DNA of 5,383 nucleotides from JAGVPT01 sp035500675 (GTDB taxonomy: Bacteria > Bacteroidota > Ignavibacteria > UBA10030 > UBA8401), in assembly GCA_035500675.1 (NCBI GenBank), contig DATJXA010000012.1:1-5383 (forward strand), given 5' to 3'. The notes below the pieces were generated by a model that saw only the letters and a program-made list of their open reading frames with translations, made no database searches and was not told where the DNA came from. This document shows, one piece after another, positions 1 to 4,932 of the stretch (its first letter is position 1; each line of letters begins with the position of its first letter). A program made the position numbers and the translations under genes.

Positions 1-377
1 CCGACAAATGCGTGCGGATGGTGTGAGAGCCCGTCCGGGCCCGTCGGAGTGGCGATGTGGTCCCAATTGCTCTCTTCAAGCTCAATCGTCACCGAAGAAA
101 CTTGAGGATTATTCGTTGCAAAATGATCCGCAAGGACAAGTCCAAATGATTCGATGGTGCGCACAGGATCGTCCTTTGCAAGCGCGTATACCGTATTTTT
201 CATCGTATCTGTCGGAACAACATTGCGGTTATCTCCATCCGTGTATGCACGTTCGAATGCCCCCTCCAGCTGAATATTGACCTTGACTTCTTTCAACTCG
301 TGGCGGTACGGAAGATGCGTGACCTTTATGAGCCAGACGCTCGATTTGCCGTACCTATATTGAATTAAATCAGACAC
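1..377 (-). CDS. pucL: Urate oxidase (uricase), N-terminal part, cut by window edge
   Basis: Cofactor-free cytosolic urate oxidase (also called uox), which oxidises urate with O2 to 5-hydroxyisourate and H2O2. Reading leftward from a GTG at 377-375 gives 125 codons before the edge, out of about 300 in the family. Visible family marks are YRYGKSSVWLIKV at residues 7-19, whose Lys11 matches the catalytic Lys of the Lys-Thr pair, and VVPTDTMKNTVYAL at 53-66, whose Thr56-Asp57 matches the catalytic Thr and its Asp neighbour. ESFGLVLADHF (76-86) is also typical. The GTG start is chosen because a strong Shine-Dalgarno site lies 6 nt upstream and the protein then begins just before the conserved first strand. 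It is the last visible gene of the operon, separated from uraH by 117 nt. The second half of the active site lies outside the window, so intactness cannot be judged. Confidence 0.93.
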   Translation of the reverse strand, partial: MSDLIQYRYGKSSVWLIKVTHLPYRHELKEVKVNIQLEGAFERAYTDGDNRNVVPTDTMKNTVYALAKDDPVRTIESFGLVLADHFATNNPQVSSVTIELEESNWDHIATPTGPDGLSHHPHAFV

Positions 378-383
378 TATCGT

Positions 384-390
384 CCACCTT
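384..390 (-). promoter_or_regulatory. Ribosome binding site of the urate oxidase gene
   Basis: The minus strand reads AAGGTGG, then six bases (ACGATA), then the GTG start. This site decides the non-ATG start. It is the strongest Shine-Dalgarno sequence in the window, which suggests that this gene starts translation independently rather than by coupling to uraH. Confidence 0.75.
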
Positions 391-415
391 TCGATCACAA
401 GAGAGTAGTCAAGTC

Positions 416-461
416 AATCGGCATTCGACAATTGGCAATTGACAAGTGCCGAATGCCGATT
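416..461. repeat. Perfect 12-bp inverted repeat in the uraH / urate oxidase gap
   Basis: The arms AATCGGCATTCG (416-427) and CGAATGCCGATT (450-461) are exact reverse complements, separated by 22 bases. The spacer contains the palindrome CAATTG twice (429-434 and 436-441), so the inner part can fold in alternative ways. In the operon's direction the hairpin is followed by GACTTGAC, not a U-tract, so it does not look like an intrinsic terminator. It could be an mRNA stability or processing element, a regulator site, or a REP-like intergenic repeat. The rest of the 378-494 gap holds only the urate oxidase ribosome binding site; I found no convincing promoter there. Confidence 0.75.
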
Positions 462-494
462 TTAAAAATGTGTATATCAGAAACTTTATTCCAT

Positions 495-842
495 TCAACT
501 CCCGCGATATGTCGAGTAACCAAACGGGCTCAACAGCAATGGAATATGGTAGTGTGCCGCAATGTCCTTTACCTCGAACGTTATCGTGATGAATGGGAAG
601 AAGCTCTCACTCCCCGCCATTCGAAAATATTCGTCGGTAAAGAACGTAAGGCGATAAACTCCCTTATCAAGCGTAAAATTTTCCGGGAGGAAGTTCATGA
701 TGCGCCCATCAGAACCTGTTTTGCTTCGCGAAAGTTCTTTCCAGGTTCCCGGAGTCGTGCGGTATTCCAACGTTGTCGTGATGCCGCTGGCCGGCATGCC
801 ATGCATCGTGTCTAGAACGTGTGTGGTGATGGGACTTTTCAT
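495..842 (-). CDS. uraH: 5-hydroxyisourate hydrolase (HIUase, transthyretin-like)
   Basis: Hydrolyses 5-hydroxyisourate, the urate oxidase product, to OHCU, the UraD substrate. The family normally works as a cytosolic homotetramer. The 115-residue product has the usual family length. It opens with THVLDTMHGMPA (7-18), the classical N-terminal signature with catalytic His8. Arg47 lies in SDGRIMNFL. It ends with HYHIPLLLSP (97-106) and the C-terminal YRGS tetrapeptide that separates true HIUases from transthyretin. By spacing to YRGS, His99 is the likely second catalytic histidine. The ATG at 842-840 is chosen over an open frame reaching 890, because the protein then starts as family members do and its ATG overlaps the GNAT stop in an ATGA, a sign of translational coupling. 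A GAGAAG sits 10 nt upstream (853-858). All expected active-site residues are present. Confidence 0.95.
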   Translation of the reverse strand: MKSPITTHVLDTMHGMPASGITTTLEYRTTPGTWKELSRSKTGSDGRIMNFLPENFTLDKGVYRLTFFTDEYFRMAGSESFFPFITITFEVKDIAAHYHIPLLLSPFGYSTYRGS

Positions 843-1360
843 TGTTTTTTTTCTTCTCGAAGGTGAACGTACTTGCCGGCAGGCTGACAATCGCGGCGGA
901 ATCTAATATGCATGAACAGCGTATCCGGCACCGGGATGTCACGAAAAGGCGCGATGCGTTGAAAGCCGAGTTTTTCGTATAGCGCGATCGCTTCTGTCAT
1001 GGTAGGGAGCGTGTCCAAACGAAGCGTCGTATAGCCGGCATTGCTGGCTTCTTCTAATACTTTCGTCGTGAGCTTTAATCCCACTCCTCTTCCGCGAAAA
1101 TCTTTTCGAACGAAGAGTCGCTTCATCTCGCAAACCTCATCATCAATTCGCTTGAGTCCAACACAACCTGCAATTCGCTGCTCGTCGGCCGCAATAAGGA
1201 GCCTGCCGTGGGGCGGGGCATAGGGTCCAGGAAGTCCCGCAATTTCGCTGTCGAGGTTTTCAAAGCAGATGCTGACGCCGATGGACGAAGCATATTCGGC
1301 AAACAATTTCCCGACCGCATCAATTTCTTGGGCTGAATTTGCTCGGTAGACTTCAATCAT
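839..1360 (-). CDS. GNAT family N-acetyltransferase of unknown substrate
   Basis: A 173-residue single-domain GNAT acetyltransferase. The acetyl-CoA pyrophosphate loop is clear at MKRLFVRKDFRGRGVGLKL (79-97), with RGRGVG at 89-94. Later family features are the LRLDTLPTM segment (113-121) and ALYEKLGFQRIAPF (126-139). An N-terminal PYAPPHGRLLIAADEQRIAGCVGL segment (46-69) forms the usual central strands. The ATG at 1360 is chosen because AAGGA lies 8 nt upstream; a TTG at 1366 and a GTG at 1363 are in frame but too close to that site. The gene lies inside the urate operon, 23 nt after uraD, and its stop overlaps the uraH start. The substrate cannot be read from sequence. A pathway intermediate, a ureido or amino product, a protein, or a toxic amine are all possible. 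Assignment to the fold is secure; the role is unknown. Confidence 0.9.
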   Translation of the reverse strand: MIEVYRANSAQEIDAVGKLFAEYASSIGVSICFENLDSEIAGLPGPYAPPHGRLLIAADEQRIAGCVGLKRIDDEVCEMKRLFVRKDFRGRGVGLKLTTKVLEEASNAGYTTLRLDTLPTMTEAIALYEKLGFQRIAPFRDIPVPDTLFMHIRFRRDCQPAGKYVHLREEKKQ

Positions 1361-1368
1361 CACCAAAA

Positions 1369-1373
1369 TCCTT
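1369..1373 (-). promoter_or_regulatory. Ribosome binding site of the GNAT gene
   Basis: The minus strand reads AAGGA, then eight bases (TTTTGGTG), then the ATG at 1360. This favours the ATG over the in-frame TTG and GTG codons, which lie within the spacer. Confidence 0.65.
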
Positions 1374-1383
1374 GAAATGATTT

Positions 1384-1887
1384 TTACGACAAAAGCTTTT
1401 CTATTCTAAGCTTCGTAATTTTCGCTTGTTCCTCCGCCGCGACTCGCAGCTCGGTGGAAGGATCATTTTTCATCCGCTCTTTTATTAAATAAAGCATTTC
1501 TTTTGCGCTCTTTCCAGTGGCACAAACGATGAAAATTCTACCAAACCTTGCTTCATAACGTTTGTTGGCATCCTCCAACTCTCGAAGCACATGAACGTGG
1601 GCATTCTTTGTTCCTGATTGTTCTGCTGCTGCCCATGTATGAGTGGCAGAAAATTTTTCTGAAACGTTCTTCGTTTCACCAATTCTCGGATGGGAGGAGA
1701 ATGCTTCATTCCAATCATTCTCCGTTAATCCGTTCCAGACCTTTTCAGATGCGCTATAAAGATCTTCAACTGTCTCGTACGGTCGGCCATGTACGACTCG
1801 TTCAGCCCACGTCCTTGAACCGCAACAGCGCGACAATTCATGTTTTGCCTCATCGGGAGAAAGGGAGTTTAACGCTTCAAGGGTCAT
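1384..1887 (-). CDS. uraD: OHCU decarboxylase
   Basis: 2-oxo-4-hydroxy-4-carboxy-5-ureidoimidazoline (OHCU) decarboxylase, a cytosolic, cofactor-free all-helical enzyme that turns OHCU stereospecifically into (S)-allantoin. The 167-residue length is normal for the stand-alone family. Catalytic and binding marks are SSHPRIGE (64-71, catalytic His66), AAAEQSG (86-92, with Glu89 in the place of the catalytic Glu), YEARFGRIFIVCATGKS (111-127) and the C-terminal helix ELRVAAEEQAKITKLRIEKL (146-165). The ATG overlaps the allB stop in an ATGA, and AGGA lies 9 nt upstream (1897-1900), so coupling to allB is likely. In Bacillus this domain is fused to urate oxidase; here the two are separate genes of one operon. 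Confidence 0.95.
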   Translation of the reverse strand: MTLEALNSLSPDEAKHELSRCCGSRTWAERVVHGRPYETVEDLYSASEKVWNGLTENDWNEAFSSHPRIGETKNVSEKFSATHTWAAAEQSGTKNAHVHVLRELEDANKRYEARFGRIFIVCATGKSAKEMLYLIKERMKNDPSTELRVAAEEQAKITKLRIEKLLS

Positions 1888-3299
1888 CCGCCGTTTTCCT
1901 GAACCATTCGGATACTTTTTTTCCGCTCGGTTCCCGCGTTAAAAATCTTTTCGCTTCTCGTGATGATTTTCCCTTGAGGGAGGTCCGGAAACTTTCCGCC
2001 GTCAAATACTTTCCTGCCCGCGAGGTAGGTCCGTTCGACCTTTCCGTAAAGTTTTTTCCCCTCGTATGGAGTCGTTTTATGGCGATGCTCGGTCCTCCAC
2101 GGCTCGACGATAAATGCAGCGTCCGGATTCCAGATCGCAATATCGGCATCATACCCTCGCGCAATTTTTCCCTTGCGATGTTCAAGATTGACAAGCCGGG
2201 CCGTGTTGGTCGACATCCATGTCGCCACATCCGTCAGCGCAAAACCACGCCGCGAAGCTTCGGTCCAGACAATCGGCAACCCTAACTGCAAAGAAGCAAT
2301 CCCGCCCCACGCCCCGCTGAAATCGGCTGAGGGCATCAGCTTCATTTCAGGAGGACAAGGAGAGTGGTCCGAAACAATGCAATCGATGTCTCCGTCGCGG
2401 AGCGCTGTCCATAACCGCTCGCGGTTTTCCCTTTCACGAATAGGCGGAGCGCATTTGAACCGGGTATCTTTTTCCGGAATTTCATCGGCGGAAAAAAATA
2501 AATAATGGGGACACGTTTCCACGCTCAGAGGCAACTCGGCAGACCTCGCGCTGCGCAAAGCGGGTATTTCGTCTGCGGATGAAAGATGGACGATATGAGT
2601 CCTGCAGTTATATTCCGCACAGAGCCGGATGAGCAGGTTTATCGCATCGTGTTCCCATTTCCGCGGCCTGGACGAAAGATACTTTTGGAAACTCTGATCG
2701 TCTCCGTGCTTGACATGCAATGTAGAGATATCCGCGAGTTCCGCATGAACGAGCAACGGCGCTTGAGTCTTCGCGATGATTTTCATCCCGACGCGAAGGT
2801 CTTCTTCGCTTACAGGAGGGAAATCATCTATTCCTGAATCGATAAGAAACGCTTTCACTCCAAGAACGCCGGCCTCGAGCAGAGGAGCTACATCGGAAGC
2901 ATTCCCGGGAACCAGCCCGGCGTAGAAACCGCAATCGACATGCAGCTTTCCTTTCGCCGCACTTAATTTAGCATTGAGCGCTTCAACGCTGGTAGTCACA
3001 GGAGAACTGTTGAGCGGCATGTCGACAATTGTCGTGATGCCGCCTGCCGCTGCAGCTTTCGTCGCACATTCAAACCCCTCCCATTCAGTGCGCCCTGGTT
3101 CATTTACGTGAACGTGGGTATCGATCAATCCCGGCATGACGACGAGGTCCCCAAAATCCTCGACGGGCATCCCTTTTGGAAACTCCTCGACTCCAACAAC
3201 ATCGGCAATAATGCCTTCGTTGACCACAATGCCTGCCGCACGTATCCCATCTGGCGTGATAACGCGACGGCTCGAGAGAATGTATGCTGACGATTTCAA
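1884..3299 (-). CDS. allB: Allantoinase
   Basis: Binuclear-metal amidohydrolase opening the hydantoin ring of allantoin to give allantoate, in the cytosol. In 471 residues the full metal site is present: His62 and His64 in DTHVHVNEPG, Lys149 in GVKAFL (the carbamylated bridging Lys), His185 in LVHAE, His238 in HIVHLS and Asp311 in SDHSPC. GAWGGIASLQ (329-338) favours allantoinase over dihydropyrimidinase or dihydroorotase, as does the neighbouring urate pathway. First gene of the operon; its TGA overlaps the uraD ATG. The start is the TTG at 3299-3297. No ATG or GTG occurs upstream before an in-frame stop, and the protein then begins, as expected, a few residues before YILSSRRVITPDG. There is no clear Shine-Dalgarno sequence, so the exact start is less certain. 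The last ~30 residues (after about 440) look like a short tail beyond the catalytic fold. Confidence 0.94.
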   Translation of the reverse strand: MKSSAYILSSRRVITPDGIRAAGIVVNEGIIADVVGVEEFPKGMPVEDFGDLVVMPGLIDTHVHVNEPGRTEWEGFECATKAAAAGGITTIVDMPLNSSPVTTSVEALNAKLSAAKGKLHVDCGFYAGLVPGNASDVAPLLEAGVLGVKAFLIDSGIDDFPPVSEEDLRVGMKIIAKTQAPLLVHAELADISTLHVKHGDDQSFQKYLSSRPRKWEHDAINLLIRLCAEYNCRTHIVHLSSADEIPALRSARSAELPLSVETCPHYLFFSADEIPEKDTRFKCAPPIRERENRERLWTALRDGDIDCIVSDHSPCPPEMKLMPSADFSGAWGGIASLQLGLPIVWTEASRRGFALTDVATWMSTNTARLVNLEHRKGKIARGYDADIAIWNPDAAFIVEPWRTEHRHKTTPYEGKKLYGKVERTYLAGRKVFDGGKFPDLPQGKIITRSEKIFNAGTERKKSIRMVQENGG

Positions 3300-3373
3300 A
3301 GGAGCAGCAATGATTGCATGATTGGGTTGTGAAAGAATGGAATTTTTCAGTCAAAATGCAAGCTGACGGGGAG

Positions 3374-3405
3374 AGTGAACGGTTCGCTCAAGCGAACCGT
3401 TCACT
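3374..3405. promoter_or_regulatory. Perfect palindrome in the allB-xdhC divergent region, candidate operator
   Basis: The arms AGTGAACGGTTCGCT (3374-3388) and AGCGAACCGTTCACT (3391-3405) are exact reverse complements around a 2-base centre (CA). It lies between the divergent genes, 10 bp from the candidate -35 of xdhC. On the other side, it is 19 bp from a TTGACT on the allB strand (3354-3349). Symmetry and position suit a dimeric or tetrameric regulator controlling both transcripts. No T-tract follows on either strand, so an intrinsic terminator is unlikely. The regulator is not identifiable from the window. Confidence 0.6.
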
Positions 3406-3415
3406 TATGATTATC

Positions 3416-3444
3416 TTGAAAATTGACGGCGGAATCGTTACACT
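3416..3444 (+). promoter_or_regulatory. Candidate sigma70-like promoter of xdhC
   Basis: TTGAAA (3416-3421) and TACACT (3439-3444) are separated by exactly 17 bases, and each matches the -35 or -10 consensus at four or more positions. Transcription would begin about 7 bases downstream, at or next to the xdhC ATG at 3451. Predicted by eye only. If the host uses a Bacteroidota-type sigma factor, the consensus may differ. Confidence 0.45.
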
Positions 3445-3450
3445 AATGCA

Positions 3451-4554
3451 ATGGACATACTCGAAGAAATAATAGACGCTCTCCAATCCGACGAGGAAAC
3501 AATCCTTGCGACGATCATTTCGACAAACGGATCGACCCCCGCGTCCGCGCTTTCGAAAATGCTAGTGAAGGATGGGGGGAAAAAATGGCTTGGGACAGTC
3601 GGAGGGGGATGTCTCGAAGGAGATGTTCTTCAGGAAGCGATCACCATGTTCGGCTCCGGCGCTTCAAAAATTCTCTCCTTCGAGCTCAACGAAACCAATC
3701 TTGATCAAGGACTGATCTGTGGGGGAAGTCTCGATGTTCTTATCGAGCCGTTGTTAAAAAAACACTTGGTTTTTTTCCGTGAGATGAAACAGGCACGGGA
3801 CAATGGGGATGATTGCATCCAGGTAACGTTTATTGCACAGGATGGAAAAATTTCTTTTAAACATTGCCTGAATATGTCTCAGGACTGGAATGATGGAATG
3901 ATGGAGTGGTGGAAGAACGTCGACGGTCGAAGCGGATTGACGATGGAGATTGTTGTCGAAGGAATAAAAAAAACTTATAGACGAAATGAAACAGAGCGGT
4001 TGAAAAACGCGAACGGCGAACTGATCCTAGAACCGGTCCAGGGAATGCCCAGTTTGATCATCTTTGGCGGCGGCCATGTCTCTAAATATATTTCACGATC
4101 TGCGGCGATGGTCGGCTTTCATGTTACCATAATTGACGACCGGCCGGAATACGCCAACCCAGTGCGCTTCCCCGAAGCAAAAAAGACGATCGCATGCGAT
4201 TTTGCAGAAGCGTTTGGTCAGATCGAGATAAAACCGTCGACCTATGTCGTTATTGTCACTCGCGGTCACCGCTCGGATGAAGAGATCTTATCGCATGTCG
4301 TTGAGAAACCGGCAAAGTACATCGGAATGATCGGCAGCCAGCGAAAAGTATTGACAACATACAAGCACCTCGTCGAGCGCGGAATTTCGATTGAAACTTT
4401 GCGTAAAGTTCATGCGCCCATCGGCATCGAAATCGGCGCCACAACGGCGGAAGAGATTGCCGTCAGCGTGGTTGCGCAATTGATCGCTGTGAGGCGGGGG
4501 GAAGTTGATAGACTGGAGAACAAATCGAACGTCATGCGGAAATTGATCACATAG
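3451..4554 (+). CDS. xdhC: XdhC/CoxI family molybdenum cofactor chaperone
   Basis: Cytosolic accessory protein that, in characterised members, binds molybdenum cofactor, supports its sulfuration and hands it to xanthine dehydrogenase. It is not a subunit of the mature enzyme. The 367-residue product has both family domains. The N-terminal XdhC/CoxI domain shows NGSTP (26-30), GTVGGGCLEGDV (48-59) and CGGSLDVLIEP (90-100). The C-terminal Rossmann domain shows IIFGGGHVSKY (203-213), IIDDRPEYAN (227-236), TRGHRSDEE (270-278), YIGMIGSQRK (290-299) and PIGIEIGATTAEEIAVS (323-339). ATG 3451 is the only sensible start; an ATG five bases earlier is out of frame. No Shine-Dalgarno sequence lies at normal distance, and the promoter prediction suggests a leaderless message. 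It is divergent from the urate operon, which fits a purine role. No xanthine dehydrogenase subunit gene is adjacent, so service to another molybdenum hydroxylase cannot be excluded. Confidence 0.92.
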   Translation: MDILEEIIDALQSDEETILATIISTNGSTPASALSKMLVKDGGKKWLGTVGGGCLEGDVLQEAITMFGSGASKILSFELNETNLDQGLICGGSLDVLIEPLLKKHLVFFREMKQARDNGDDCIQVTFIAQDGKISFKHCLNMSQDWNDGMMEWWKNVDGRSGLTMEIVVEGIKKTYRRNETERLKNANGELILEPVQGMPSLIIFGGGHVSKYISRSAAMVGFHVTIIDDRPEYANPVRFPEAKKTIACDFAEAFGQIEIKPSTYVVIVTRGHRSDEEILSHVVEKPAKYIGMIGSQRKVLTTYKHLVERGISIETLRKVHAPIGIEIGATTAEEIAVSVVAQLIAVRRGEVDRLENKSNVMRKLIT

Positions 4555-4638
4555 ATTACGCAGATTTCTCAGATTTAGCTCAGATTTTTGATTACTCAGA
4601 GCACTCAGATTTAGCTCAGATTGCAGATTACTCAGATT
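4555..4638. repeat. Left arm of a long inverted repeat built from CAGATT words
   Basis: This tract begins immediately after the xdhC stop codon and reiterates the words CAGATT, CTCAGATTTAG and GATTACTCAG at irregular spacing. Its reverse complement matches 4844-4926 with four mismatches and one single-base indel over 84 positions, including a 41-base identical run. It is followed by 4640-4672, in which I see nothing recognisable. No coding signal is evident. Confidence 0.85.
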
Positions 4639-4674
4639 TGAGGAACGCGGCAAAGATATAAGAAGTTATTACAA

Positions 4675-4713
4675 AAAAATTCCCGTCCAATTTTTAAGTG
4701 AACGAGAATTTTT
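4675..4713. terminator. Terminator-like hairpin A between convergent genes
   Basis: The left arm AAAAATTCCCG (4675-4685) pairs with CGAGAATTTTT (4703-4713) except for one C/A mismatch. A few further pairs lie inside, closing an A/T-rich loop. A and T runs on the two sides give a U-tract in either direction. It is a weaker, diverged relative of the hairpin at 4796-4834. Likely serves xdhC (plus strand) and perhaps the opposing gene. Confidence 0.6.
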
Positions 4714-4773
4714 ATTAAGCTAATCTGAGCAATCTGCAATCTGAGTGAAATCTGCGCAATCCGAGAAATCATT
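4714..4773. repeat. CAGATT-type repeat tract, direct copy of the start of the right arm
   Basis: This follows hairpin A and reads AATCTGAGC, AATCTGC, AATCTGAGTGA, AATCTGCGC, AATCCGAGA, AATC. The 26 bases at 4720-4745 are identical to 4842-4867, the tract following hairpin B. Hairpin plus tract therefore occurs twice in direct orientation (4675-4773 and 4796-4926), which suggests duplication of a module. Confidence 0.8.
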
Positions 4774-4795
4774 AAGGCTCGCACAACCATTAAAA

Positions 4796-4834
4796 AAGAA
4801 TTCCCGCTCACCTTTTCAGTGAACGGGAATTTTT
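4796..4834. terminator. Strong bidirectional terminator hairpin B between convergent genes
   Basis: AATTCCCG (4799-4806) pairs with CGGGAATT (4824-4831). After one C/A mismatch, TCAC (4808-4811) pairs with GTGA (4819-4822) around a 7-base loop. Flanking A/U pairs extend the stem, through one G-U, to 4796/4834. The plus strand ends in TTTTTA; the minus strand ends in TTCTTTTTTA. This shape and the position between two 3' ends fit a rho-independent terminator working for both genes. Confidence 0.75.
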
Positions 4835-4843
4835 AGTTAAACT

Positions 4844-4926
4844 AATCTGAGCAATCTGCAATCTGAGCTAAATCTGAGTGCTCTGAGTAATCAGAATCTG
4901 AGCTAAATCTGAGAAATCCGAGTAAT
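4844..4926. repeat. Right arm of the long inverted repeat built from CAGATT words
   Basis: Near-perfect reverse complement of 4555-4638 (four mismatches, one indel). It ends about 6 bases from the stop codon of the minus-strand gene that starts beyond the right edge. If transcribed as one RNA, the two arms could form a stem of over 80 pairs enclosing both terminator hairpins. Confidence 0.85.
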
Positions 4927-4932
4927 CACAGA

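Noticed and set aside
8..280. Open frame of 90 codons on the plus strand
   Set aside because: It is antisense to the well-supported urate oxidase reading frame.
432..815. Open frame of 127 codons on the plus strand
   Set aside because: It is antisense to uraH, begins inside the inverted repeat of the intergenic gap, and has no recognisable domain.
843..890. Longer uraH start giving 16 extra N-terminal residues
   Set aside because: The extension is basic and unlike the family, overlaps the GNAT gene by about 50 nt, and lacks the ATGA coupling seen at the ATG at 842.
1548..2285. Open frame of 245 codons on the plus strand
   Set aside because: It is antisense to uraD and the 3' half of allB, both strongly conserved families, and its product resembles nothing I know.
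3326..3354. Full sigma70 promoter for allB using TTGACT at 3354-3349
   Set aside because: At 16-18 bp spacing the bases read CACAAC or similar, not a -10 element, so only an isolated -35-like hexamer is present.
3374..3405. Palindrome as an intrinsic terminator
   Set aside because: A 2-base centre is too small for a natural loop without opening the stem, no T-tract follows on either strand, and it lies between two gene starts, not gene ends.
4288..4653. Open frame of 121 codons on the minus strand over the xdhC 3' end
   Set aside because: Its first half is a low-complexity translation of the CAGATT tract and the rest is antisense to the conserved XdhC C-terminal domain.
4555..4926. CRISPR-like array suggested by many CAGATT/AATCTG repeats
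   Set aside because: Repeat words are 6-11 bases at irregular spacing, in both orientations, with no constant-length unique spacers and no cas genes nearby.
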